A stretch of 64,000 bases of DNA from JALQUO01 sp964529685. Its GTDB lineage: Bacteria; Pseudomonadota; Alphaproteobacteria; Rickettsiales; Midichloriaceae. Each line of letters opens with the position of its first letter. Position 1 is the stretch's first letter. This document shows, in pieces, positions 55,325-63,378 of the stretch. The DNA lies in the NCBI GenBank assembly GCA_964529685.1, contig CAZGZC010000001.1, positions 62,001 to 126,000 on the forward strand. Direction: 5' to 3'. Both the position numbers and the translations under genes were made by a program. A model generated the notes under the pieces. It was not told where the DNA came from. It worked only from the letters and a program-made list of their open reading frames with translations, and made no database searches.

Positions 55325-57292
55325 TTGTTCAGAGTAGCTATTGCTGGTTGTGCTAATGTAGGTAAAACAAGTGCGTTTAATCTATTAACTGGAAAAAAAA
55401 GTAAGACTGGTAACTGGGAAGGAGTCACTATTGATATAGAGAGTGCGCAAATGCTTTTCGCAAAAGATGTATTAATTTTTGATTTGCCAGGTCTTAATAC
55501 TATATCGAGAGAACTAAAGGCAAAAGATCAGATTGCAAGTCGTAATTTTCTTATAAAAGAGAATATAGATTTAATAGTAAATATTGTAAATGTTGATTCA
55601 TTGATAAGAGATTTACAATTGTCAGTCGAATTATACGAGTTGGGAAGACCAATGATAGTACTTTTATCTGGTAATACTAGTGGAATTGAACTAGAATTTT
55701 TACATTTAGAAGTTATACAGTTAGATCTTAAAAAGAAAGGTATAATAGGTCATCTTATAAAGAGAATAAAAGATATTGTAAATAGTGCAAGAGATGATAG
55801 ATCCATGAAGGACCACTGTAAAAATATTGGATATGAATTGGTATTAGAGAATAACTTAATCAACACTATAAGTAGTTTAGATAATGATAAATATGCTCAA
55901 GTACAAAGAGCAAGAGAAGAGTTTGTTAATAAATCTATTAGTGACATAAAAAGCTCAAATCATAAAGATTTTACAGATACACTAGATAGGTTTGTAATGA
56001 ATAAATTTCTAGCAATTCCTACATTTATTTTGATAATCTGCTGCCTATTGTTTATGACGATTGTTGGCGGGGAGTTTTTTAAAACATACTTTGAAGAAAG
56101 TGCTAGTTTACTAATTATAGAACCACTTACTCTGGCTCTAGATAAGATTGAAATGCCAAGCTTTATAACACAAACTTTCAAATATGGAGTTGGTGCAGGG
56201 ATAAAAATTATAGCCTCATTCGTACCTTTATTATCAATACTTTATATTTTACTGGGGATTATAGATGAAAGCGGTTATATGACTCGTGCATCAGTTGTAA
56301 TTGGTAAAATTGCCTCTAAGATAGGCTTTTCAGGACGTTCAATTATACCGCTAATAATAGGATTAGGATGTAATGTACCAGCAATAATGGGGACAAGAAT
56401 AATAGAAAACGAGCGACAAAGACTATTTACAATCATAATGATACCATTTATGTCATGTGGTGCTAGATTAACTATTTTCGTATTATTCGCATCAGCATTC
56501 TTCCAAGAAAATGGCGTATTGATTATATGTTGCTTGTACTTTTTTAGTATATTTTTAGCAGGGACAATAGCTTGGGTGCTACAACCATATTTTATATCGC
56601 GCGAAAAAGACCAAGATATACAGATTTTGCCTAAGTATCGTATCCCAAATTTTCAACTTATATTTAAGCATACACTATCAAAAATTAAGCATTTTATTTC
56701 TGAAGCTGGTCAAACAATTATTATGATTTCAGTTATTTTATACCTGCTATCAGCAGTTCCTGCAAACTTTTTTAATACCAAGCTTGACACTTTAGAAGAT
56801 AGTATAGATAAAAACTCAATATTAGTTGAAATAAGTAAAAAATTAACCTATATTTTTCATCCTATAGGCATTTCAGATGAAAATTGGCCAGCAACAGTCA
56901 GTTTGATAACAGGTGTGATTGCAAAAGAAGTTGTGGCATCAACACTTATAACTTTGTATGATATACAAGAATCTGAGAAAATCTCACCTCGGGTGCTAGT
57001 TCGGAAATACTTTGAAAATGATGCAAATGCATTTTCTTATATTTTATTTGTTTTGATTTATTTCCCATGTATTACTGTATTTAGTGTTATGAAAAAGGAA
57101 ACAAGCACTAAAATTGCAGTTTCGAGTAGTATTTTTTATACATTCCTTGCATATGGAGTAGCTGCTTCTTTCCATAAGATTAGTACTTATGTAAACAATT
57201 CAATTGCTTTATCACTGGTAATTCTAATGGCTATTATATTTTTTATTGGCTACATAGGAAGAAAATACACTATTTATGTGCAAACTCAGTGA
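55325..57292 (+). CDS. feoB: Ferrous iron transport protein B with divergent G domain
   Basis: FeoB is the inner-membrane Fe(II) transporter with an N-terminal GTPase. The 655-residue product has G1 GCANVGKTSAFNLLTG (residues 8-23; usual GNPNxGKT), G2 TGNWEGVTIDI, and G3 DLPGLNT. The expected G4 NxxD segment is LLSGNTSG (about 113-120), lacking the guanine-reading Asp. The two gate repeats are well conserved, with GLGCNVPAIMGTRIIENERQ and FMSCGARLTIFVLF, and GVIAKEVVASTLITLY in the C-terminal bundle. It starts at TTG with no better codon nearby. No FeoA or FeoC gene accompanies it. The length is about 100 residues short of E. coli FeoB, mostly at the C-terminus. Confidence 0.9.
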   Translation: MFRVAIAGCANVGKTSAFNLLTGKKSKTGNWEGVTIDIESAQMLFAKDVLIFDLPGLNTISRELKAKDQIASRNFLIKENIDLIVNIVNVDSLIRDLQLSVELYELGRPMIVLLSGNTSGIELEFLHLEVIQLDLKKKGIIGHLIKRIKDIVNSARDDRSMKDHCKNIGYELVLENNLINTISSLDNDKYAQVQRAREEFVNKSISDIKSSNHKDFTDTLDRFVMNKFLAIPTFILIICCLLFMTIVGGEFFKTYFEESASLLIIEPLTLALDKIEMPSFITQTFKYGVGAGIKIIASFVPLLSILYILLGIIDESGYMTRASVVIGKIASKIGFSGRSIIPLIIGLGCNVPAIMGTRIIENERQRLFTIIMIPFMSCGARLTIFVLFASAFFQENGVLIICCLYFFSIFLAGTIAWVLQPYFISREKDQDIQILPKYRIPNFQLIFKHTLSKIKHFISEAGQTIIMISVILYLLSAVPANFFNTKLDTLEDSIDKNSILVEISKKLTYIFHPIGISDENWPATVSLITGVIAKEVVASTLITLYDIQESEKISPRVLVRKYFENDANAFSYILFVLIYFPCITVFSVMKKETSTKIAVSSSIFYTFLAYGVAASFHKISTYVNNSIALSLVILMAIIFFIGYIGRKYTIYVQTQ

Positions 57293-57371
57293 GTTATAAA
57301 GTTAGGAATTTTTATAAACACATATTAAAATATATGTTGATATGTGATACAATTTATAGTGTAGCGAATGG

Positions 57372-57953
57372 CTATTTTACTGCAAAAAGAGTAATAACTT
57401 CTATTGTAAGTGATGTTCCATATAGTCCTGAGAAAATTTCTTGTACAGATGCCCAGTATTTTCTAGAGGTTGGTTGATTATTAGACAATTTTTTGGTGAG
57501 TCTTATCTCTCGCAATGACTGGATGACTGCTTGAACTGATGAATAATTTACGTTCGTACTATTACTCATGATGGTTTTGTATTTGAAACTTGATTGATTA
57601 GCAATTGATAATAATCCTGCAGGTGATATTTGGGGAAGCATTCTAGTTACAAGACGATTCTCTTTGAGATCTGCATGCATCATAGCGTTAGTCAACTGAT
57701 TAAGGCTTGCACCTCCCAGAACGTTCATCACTAGTATTCCTTCATTACGTAACTGATTATAATATGAATTTATGATATTTAAAATACTATCGTGTAAGTT
57801 GAGATCATCAACTATAAAGTTATATGGGTGACATCCTATAGATGAGATTTGACTTGCTGATATAAAGAGATCGACTAATTGCGTTATATCATTGCAAACA
57901 TCGGCTAAAATACTAAGAGAAAATTTCTTAATAGGATTATCTGAATTAAACAC
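57372..57953 (-). CDS. Methyltransferase-like protein (BioC/NDUFAF5 type) lacking the SAM-binding N-terminus
   Basis: The 193-residue product matches the C-terminal two thirds of NDUFAF5/BioC-type methyltransferases: DDLNLHDSILNIINSYYN, LRNEGILVMNVLGGASLNQL, and RMLPQISPAGLLSIANQS (these families have PHxSPF and AGF at the equivalent places). The preceding region, ILADVCNDITQLVDL, takes the place of the glycine-rich motif I (DLGCGTG) but has no Gly-x-Gly. The usual first 60-80 residues are absent, since the ATG at 57953 overlaps the murA 3' end by 8 bases. The protein may have lost SAM binding, or only retains a structural role. Related genes sit near murA in other Rickettsiales, so position supports homology. 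Confidence 0.6.
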   Translation of the reverse strand: MFNSDNPIKKFSLSILADVCNDITQLVDLFISASQISSIGCHPYNFIVDDLNLHDSILNIINSYYNQLRNEGILVMNVLGGASLNQLTNAMMHADLKENRLVTRMLPQISPAGLLSIANQSSFKYKTIMSNSTNVNYSSVQAVIQSLREIRLTKKLSNNQPTSRKYWASVQEIFSGLYGTSLTIEVITLFAVK

Positions 57954-59277
57954 GTATCAAGTTGAGATTTGTATCTTGTAGTTTAGTGGTGAGGTTGCCA
58001 TATCCTCTTTCTATCTGGTCTGCATCAGTTAAGAGTGTTGTGCCATCAGCTATAACCGCAACAATTAGATATGCTAAACCAGCTCTTAAATCAGGAACTT
58101 TTATCGGCTCATCAATTGCAACAAGTTTGGTTTTACCATCAATTATTGCACTATGGTTATGACCCATGCCGTGGTATCTACAAACACCAGAACCAATGCA
58201 TTGATCAGTCACTTGAGTTTTTGCTCCAAGCTTATTTAATACATCTAGATAACCAAACCTGTACTCATAAACTGTTTCATGGACAGTAGATGTGCCATCA
58301 GTTTGAGTTAAAACAGTTGCAAATGGTTGTTGCCAATCAGTGGAAAAACCCGGAAATACGTCAGTCTCAATGCTAACAGGTCTCAGTTTAGTTTCACGAA
58401 AGAATTCAATTGCATTTTCATCAACGATTCTATAGCCACCACCACTCATCTTATAGTAAGAGAGGAAGTTTCCTAGGAGAGCTGGTTTTATGCCTTCAAC
58501 TTTAATCAGACCATCTGATGCGCAAGCCAGCGATGCCCAGGATGCAGCTTCAATTCTGTCACCAATGAGATGTACATCTGTACCCGAGAGACGCTCTACA
58601 CCATGGATTGTAATTTCGCGGTTGCCAGTGAATAGTATGACAGCACCCATGCAACGGAGCATAGTAATTAGCTCATTAATCTCCGGTTCTATCGCTATGT
58701 TTTTTATTATACTAAGACCACGGGCTAAAACCCCTAGAAAGATACATGTTTCAGTAGCACCAACAGATGGATAAGGAAGTGTAATTTCACAGCCATGCAG
58801 AGGTTCATTTCTAGTTGCTATATATTTATCAGGCTGATGATCAATTTTAGCCCCAAATGCCTCAAGAGCATATATGTGAAAATCAACTTTTCTCTTACCT
58901 ATATCATCTCCACCTACAACTGGAACGCTAACTCTGTCGAATTTATGGAGGAGGACACTAAGAAGAAGGATTGGAATTCTATTTGTGCGAGAGTCAGGCA
59001 GTGATGCATCGCTCAACTGCAAGTTTGTAGGATTAATCATAAGAGATTCATTATCTCGAATGATTTCAACACCAAGAGATTCTAATAAAAGTTGTGTAAT
59101 TTCTACATCCCCTATATTAGGTATATTATACAAAACAGAACTACTATTGCCAAGTATTGATGCAACCATTGCTTTAGTTGCTAAGTTTTTAGCTCCCATA
59201 CATCTTATTGTTCCTGTCATAGGTTGGCCACCCTTAATTTGGTATTTTAATGAGTTATCGCAATCTAAAAATCTCAT
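57946..59277 (-). CDS. murA: UDP-N-acetylglucosamine 1-carboxyvinyltransferase with Asp for catalytic Cys
   Basis: MurA transfers enolpyruvate from PEP to UDP-GlcNAc, the first committed peptidoglycan step. The 443-residue product keeps the UDP-GlcNAc-binding MGAKNLATKAM segment, DSRTNRIPI, the TDWQQPFATVLTQTDGTS block and VPDLRAGLAYLIVA. The active-site loop, normally GGCAIGxRPVDLH, reads GGDDIGKRKVDFH, with Asp124 at the position of Cys115. Cys-to-Asp enzymes are known in Mycobacterium, Chlamydia and Borrelia and remain active while resisting fosfomycin. The Arg-Pro to Arg-Lys change in the loop is also notable. It lies in a dapF-murA-methyltransferase set with 4- and 8-base overlaps, so it is cotranscribed. 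Confidence 0.92.
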   Translation of the reverse strand: MRFLDCDNSLKYQIKGGQPMTGTIRCMGAKNLATKAMVASILGNSSSVLYNIPNIGDVEITQLLLESLGVEIIRDNESLMINPTNLQLSDASLPDSRTNRIPILLLSVLLHKFDRVSVPVVGGDDIGKRKVDFHIYALEAFGAKIDHQPDKYIATRNEPLHGCEITLPYPSVGATETCIFLGVLARGLSIIKNIAIEPEINELITMLRCMGAVILFTGNREITIHGVERLSGTDVHLIGDRIEAASWASLACASDGLIKVEGIKPALLGNFLSYYKMSGGGYRIVDENAIEFFRETKLRPVSIETDVFPGFSTDWQQPFATVLTQTDGTSTVHETVYEYRFGYLDVLNKLGAKTQVTDQCIGSGVCRYHGMGHNHSAIIDGKTKLVAIDEPIKVPDLRAGLAYLIVAVIADGTTLLTDADQIERGYGNLTTKLQDTNLNLIRV

Positions 59278-60092
59278 CTTTTTCTATAAAAAAATTTGCC
59301 ACTGAAAACTAACTTTGCATCAGCGACTATATATGCCTTATCTTTACCACCTGCTAACACTTTTTCACCACTATTTTTGAATAAAATTTCTGTCTCTTTT
59401 TTATTCTTTATTGCAATATGAATTGCAGCAGCAGCACTTCCGCAAGCATTTGTCAAACTAGCACCTCTTTCATATGTCAATGCAATCACTTTAGAGGTGT
59501 ATAGTTCAATAAATGATACGTTTAAATCTAATTTTTTACTTAAATGTCTAGCATAAGCCATATCACAATGTGCAATTTTGTCAAGCTCAATTATAAGGTG
59601 CTTATTACCTATTTCTACTATACTTCCATCATCTGTATCAATTACCTTGTAATCACCAAGCTCTACATAGACTAAACCACTGATTTTATTATACATTTTT
59701 TTTACTCTAGTGAAAGTTAGATTACCACCTATAACTTGGACTTTTAACTCATCTTTTGCATATAAAATTTTCATTAAGAGAGCAACACATCTAATGCCAT
59801 TCCCGCAACTAAAAGCATCACTACCATCATTGTTAAAAATTTTTATTTTAGTTGTATTACTCTCTTGTGAGTTGTGAAATTGATCTTTATTGATACAAGT
59901 ATGAGTTGTATTACTCTGTTTATTAAAACCTAGCGATTCTAAAACTATAAGTTGATCACAACCTATTCCATAATGTCTATTACAGATGAGTTTGATCTGT
60001 TCAGTACTAAGGCTTATTTTCTTATTAAGAATTACAAAATCGTTACCTGTTCCTTCCATTTTATAGAAGTTTATTCCTTTATTAAGAGACAT
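59274..60092 (-). CDS. dapF: Diaminopimelate epimerase
   Basis: DapF converts LL-DAP to meso-DAP, the substrate of MurE. The 272-residue product starts with FYKMEGTGNDFVILN (the family has FxKMxGxGNDF). It carries the first catalytic Cys in AFSCGNGIRCVA (about residue 96-103) and the second in ASLTNACGSAAAAIHIA (about 212-228). Both acid-base cysteines are therefore present. Residues 55-90 include an extra Asn/Thr-rich loop (FNKQSNTTHTC to ESNTTKIKI) not usual in the family. It overlaps murA by 4 bases. It diverges from sucC across 63 bases. Confidence 0.95.
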   Translation of the reverse strand: MSLNKGINFYKMEGTGNDFVILNKKISLSTEQIKLICNRHYGIGCDQLIVLESLGFNKQSNTTHTCINKDQFHNSQESNTTKIKIFNNDGSDAFSCGNGIRCVALLMKILYAKDELKVQVIGGNLTFTRVKKMYNKISGLVYVELGDYKVIDTDDGSIVEIGNKHLIIELDKIAHCDMAYARHLSKKLDLNVSFIELYTSKVIALTYERGASLTNACGSAAAAIHIAIKNKKETEILFKNSGEKVLAGGKDKAYIVADAKLVFSGKFFYRKR

Positions 60093-60155
60093 TTATTGCA
60101 CAACCAGAAGTGTTTTGTTACAATATAAGAGTTATCTAACTCAAATAAAAAGTCA

Positions 60156-61316
60156 ATGAATATACATGAATATCAGGCAAAGAGTCTTCTAGCACGATAT
60201 GGTTTAAATATACCAAGAGGTTTCTTAGCTAATTCTGTTGAGGAAACGGTAGCTGCTGCTGAAAAATTAGGTGGTAATGCTTGGGCGCTTAAAGCTCAAG
60301 TCCATGCTGGTGGTCGCGGTAAGGCTGGTGGCATAAAACTAGTTCGTGAGAAAGTAGAAATCGCCAAAGTAGCTAGTGAGATGTTGGGGATGATCTTAAG
60401 GACTAAACAGACTGCAGAAGAAGGAAGATTGGTTCGAAAGCTCTATGTTGAGGAGACTAAGCACATCGAGGGTGAGCTATATCTGTCTTTGGTGTTAGAT
60501 AGAACAAATGCAGCTGTATCAATCATGGCTTCAGCTGAGGGCGGTATGGATATAGAAGAGGTAGCTGCAAATCATCCAGAGATGATTATCTCAGTATCAG
60601 TTGATCCTACAATTGGCCTATTTGACTTCCATATGAGGAATTTAGCCTATGGTATTGACCTTAAGAAAGAGTTGATTGATAAATTTGCTGTTGTAGTTCG
60701 TGGAGTATATAATATGTTCATCGAGAAGAATGCAAACCAGATCGAGATTAATCCACTGATAATTACAGATGAAAATGATCTATTTGTGCTAGATGCTAAA
60801 TGTGATTTTGACGATAACGCCCTTTTTAAGCATCAGGATGTGAAGGAGATGGAAGATGAAAATGAGAGCTCTCCACTAGAAATTGAAGCTGCGAAGGCTG
60901 GGCTGAACTATATCAAAATGACTGGTAACATAGCTTGTATGGTTAACGGTGCTGGACTTGCTATGGCTACTATGGATCTCATTAATCTCCATGGTGGTAC
61001 TCCTGCTAATTTCCTAGACGTTGGTGGTACTGCTGATGCTGAGAGGGTAAGAAAAGCTATGCATATAATTGCATCAGATAGTGATGTCAAGGGAATTTTT
61101 ATCAATATTATGGGCGGTATCGTTAGATGTGATTTAATAGCGCAAGGTGTTATAGATGCTTCTAAAGAACTGACAAGACAACTACCTGTTGTACTTCGTA
61201 TGGATGGTACCAATGCTGAAAAAGCTGATGCTATGCTGAAAGAATCAGGGATAACTTTCTTTGCAACAAATGACCTAGAAGAGGCTGTAAAACAAGTTAT
61301 AAAGTTCTCATTATAG
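60156..61316 (+). CDS. sucC: Succinyl-CoA synthetase (ADP-forming) beta subunit
   Basis: The beta subunit binds nucleotide and catalyses the substrate-level phosphorylation step of the TCA cycle with SucD. The 386-residue product has the ATP-grasp N-terminal domain (MNIHEYQAKSLLARYGL, VHAGGRGKAGGIKL), the Mg-binding NQIEINPLIIT and the phosphate-site loop NVNGAGLAMATM-like NGAGLAMATMDLI. The Rossmann-type C-terminal part includes VGGTADAERVR and IMGGIVRCDLIAQG. Length is standard. A 436-base gap with two decayed copies of its own 3' end lies between it and sucD, whereas sucC and sucD usually touch. Confidence 0.97.
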   Translation: MNIHEYQAKSLLARYGLNIPRGFLANSVEETVAAAEKLGGNAWALKAQVHAGGRGKAGGIKLVREKVEIAKVASEMLGMILRTKQTAEEGRLVRKLYVEETKHIEGELYLSLVLDRTNAAVSIMASAEGGMDIEEVAANHPEMIISVSVDPTIGLFDFHMRNLAYGIDLKKELIDKFAVVVRGVYNMFIEKNANQIEINPLIITDENDLFVLDAKCDFDDNALFKHQDVKEMEDENESSPLEIEAAKAGLNYIKMTGNIACMVNGAGLAMATMDLINLHGGTPANFLDVGGTADAERVRKAMHIIASDSDVKGIFINIMGGIVRCDLIAQGVIDASKELTRQLPVVLRMDGTNAEKADAMLKESGITFFATNDLEEAVKQVIKFSL

Positions 61317-61342
61317 AAGAAGTATAAAAGCAATAGATTAGG

Positions 61343-61558
61343 TTTTATTTTTATAGATATCATGAAATGGTATCAGTGATTTGATCACACGAGGAGTGAC
61401 ATATATGATATCTCTGGTAAATTGCATATGAGACTACTGGTTATGCTCCGCATAGAGGATACCAATTCTGAAAAGTCTGATTTGATACTAGAAGAGTCAG
61501 AAAGTCTACTTCCCATATTTTACTGGTAGGCTGATTATCTCCTGGACAAAAAAGCTGT
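61343..61558 (+). pseudogene. Decayed copy 1 of the sucC 3' end
   Basis: Starting about 27 bases after the sucC stop, this stretch follows sucC 61090-61316 with many changes. Clear stretches are GACTACTGGTTATGCTCCG against ACTACCTGTTGTACTTCGT, and ATACCAATTCTGAAAAGTCTG against GTACCAATGCTGAAAAAGCTG. In one frame it reads LLVMLRIEDTNSEKSDLILEES, corresponding to the sucC segment PVVLRMDGTNAEKADAMLKE. Stops and indels show that it is not translated. Boundaries are approximate. Confidence 0.65.
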
Positions 61559-61742
61559 AAGAATTTTATCAGGAGTGGTATCATTAGATGTAACTTGATT
61601 ACGTCAGAAATTATAGATGAGCCTTGTGAGTTGCATAGATCAATATTAATTTCTATTAATTAATATAAAGAGGGCTTGTACCAGGATTTTTCTGGATAAA
61701 AGCTTTAGAAGAAGATGTAACGCAAATTATAAAGTTTAAATA
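61559..61742 (+). pseudogene. Decayed copy 2 of the sucC 3' end
   Basis: This second degraded copy begins with GGTATCATTAGATGTAACTTG, which aligns with GGTATCGTTAGATGTGATTTA in sucC. It ends with a close match to the sucC terminus: KALEEDVTQIIKFK-stop against NDLEEAVKQVIKFSL-stop. A middle portion equivalent to about 90 bases of sucC is lost or too diverged to see. Its stop codon lies 10 bases before the sucD start. Confidence 0.68.
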
Positions 61743-61752
61743 AGAGTATTTT

Positions 61753-62628
61753 ATGTCAATATTAGTAAATAAAGATACAAAGGTTATCTGCCAAGGATTC
61801 ACTGGGCAGCAAGGTACTTTTCATTCAGAGCAATCGATGGCTTATGGGACAAAGATGGTTGGTGGTGTTACACCTGGAAAAGGTGGTACTACTCACCTGG
61901 GACTGCCAGTTTTTAATACTGTTGGTGAAGCTGTTAAGAAGACTAGTGCTACCGCATCAGTTATATATGTCCCGCCTGCATTTGCTGCTGATGCAATTCT
62001 AGAAGCAATTGATGCGAAGCTAGAGTTGGTAGTTTGTATTACTGAGGGTATACCTGTGCTAGAAATGCTGAAGGTGAAGAAGGCAGTGAGAAATAGTAAT
62101 ACAAGGTTAGTTGGACCTAACTGCCCTGGAGTTATTACCCCTGAGGAATGTAAAATTGGTATTATGCCTGGTTTCATCCATAGAAAGGGAAGAATTGGGA
62201 TCGTTTCTCGCTCAGGTACACTAACCTATGAGGCTGCAAATCAGATCACTAAGATAGGTATGGGACAGTCTACTTGCGTTGGGATTGGTGGAGATCCACT
62301 TGGTGGTATGAATTTCGTGGATGTGATTTCAATGTTTATGGAAGATGATGAAACTGACGCAATTATCATGATCGGTGAGATTGGTGGTAGAGCTGAAATT
62401 GATGCTGCTGAGTTTGTAAAAAGCACAGGTAATAAGAAGCCTGTTATTGGCTTTATTGCTGGTAAGACTGCACCACACGGTAAGAGAATGGGACATGCTG
62501 GTGCCATTGTGTCTGGCGGAGATGATACTGCTGCAGCTAAGATGGAGATTATGGAGCGTAATGGATTAGTCGTTGCTGACTCACCAGCTGTGTTAGGTAA
62601 AACCGTTGCAAAGGTTTTAGGGAAATAA
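61753..62628 (+). CDS. sucD: Succinyl-CoA ligase [ADP-forming] alpha subunit
   Basis: SucD binds CoA and carries the phosphohistidine intermediate of succinyl-CoA synthetase. The 291-residue product has CoA-binding GFTGQQGTFHSEQ (residues about 14-26), LVGPNCPGVITPEECKIG, IGEIGGRAEIDAAEF and the active-site GHAGAIVSGG with His248. Length fits the family. The stop codon at 62626-62628 shares one base with the ATG of the following methyltransferase gene (TAATG), so the two are translationally coupled. Confidence 0.97.
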   Translation: MSILVNKDTKVICQGFTGQQGTFHSEQSMAYGTKMVGGVTPGKGGTTHLGLPVFNTVGEAVKKTSATASVIYVPPAFAADAILEAIDAKLELVVCITEGIPVLEMLKVKKAVRNSNTRLVGPNCPGVITPEECKIGIMPGFIHRKGRIGIVSRSGTLTYEAANQITKIGMGQSTCVGIGGDPLGGMNFVDVISMFMEDDETDAIIMIGEIGGRAEIDAAEFVKSTGNKKPVIGFIAGKTAPHGKRMGHAGAIVSGGDDTAAAKMEIMERNGLVVADSPAVLGKTVAKVLGK

Positions 62629-63368
62629 TGTCAACTTATCTTAATTTATGCACAGAAGTGTATGAGCTAAGTAAACCTCAACCTCCACATGATGCATACA
62701 ACTTCTATAAAAGTTACTTAGAAACTTTTGGAGGTTTAGCTTTAGAGCCAATGTGTGGTACAGGTCGTTTCTTAATACCAATGCTACAAGAAAATTTGAT
62801 TGTACATGGATTTGATTCAAGCAATTATATGTTAGAATATCTTGCATCTAAAGCTAAAATTCATAACCTCAAGCCAAAATTTTGGAATAGTGATTTTAGG
62901 AATCTTGATGTGAAAGATCAGTACAATGTCATTTTTATTCCTTCTGGATCATTTTGTTTAATCAAAGATTTTGAAGATGCAAAACTTGCTCTGAAGAAAA
63001 TTTATACTTCTTTAAAAGTTAGTGGTGTTTTTGTCTTCGAAGTTGAAACATTATCTTCAATACCACCGCTTGGAGTTTGGAATGGATCAATATGGAAAAA
63101 ATCATACGATGAAAAAATAATTTTGAGTAGTTTTAATACTTTTGAAAATGATATACTGACATCTGTTGCAAAATATGAGCTTGTTAAAGATAACAAAATA
63201 GTTCAAACTGAAGTTGAAGAGCTAAAAATTAAAGTTTATAATATAGATTATCTAAAAAAAATGCTGCAAGATATTGGATTCAAAAAGATTAAAATTTTTA
63301 AAGCTTTTGATAAGGACAAACAGCCAGATATTCAAGATAAGTCAGTAGTTTATGAATGTATAAAATAA
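62628..63368 (+). CDS. Class I SAM-dependent methyltransferase
   Basis: The 246-residue protein has a clear SAM-binding motif I, LEPMCGTGRFLIPML (about residues 39-53), and motif II-like VHGFDSSNYMLEYL with the ribose-binding Asp. Motif IV is YNVIFIPSGSFCLI and motif V is around GVFVFEVE. The core is of the Methyltransf_25/11 type with a small C-terminal cap; the substrate cannot be told. Because its ATG overlaps the sucD stop by one base, it should be cotranslated with sucD, an association I do not recognise from other genomes (sucA or sucAB commonly follow). It precedes efp by 10 bases on the same strand. Confidence 0.85.
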   Translation: MSTYLNLCTEVYELSKPQPPHDAYNFYKSYLETFGGLALEPMCGTGRFLIPMLQENLIVHGFDSSNYMLEYLASKAKIHNLKPKFWNSDFRNLDVKDQYNVIFIPSGSFCLIKDFEDAKLALKKIYTSLKVSGVFVFEVETLSSIPPLGVWNGSIWKKSYDEKIILSSFNTFENDILTSVAKYELVKDNKIVQTEVEELKIKVYNIDYLKKMLQDIGFKKIKIFKAFDKDKQPDIQDKSVVYECIK

Positions 63369-63378
63369 AAAATTAAAA

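Larger units (their letters stand above)
61317..61752. other. sucC-sucD gap filled with degraded copies of the sucC tail
   Basis: This 436-base gap contains no new gene. Almost all of it after 61343 is alignable to the last part of sucC in two successive copies (see 61343-61558 and 61559-61742). sucD begins 10 bases after the second copy ends. Confidence 0.7.

Noticed and set aside
57289..57477. 62-codon plus-strand frame directly after feoB (overlap ATGA-like)
   Set aside because: It overlaps the 3' end of the methyltransferase-like gene on the other strand, has no recognisable fold, and looks unlike FeoC. The evidence is too weak to list it.
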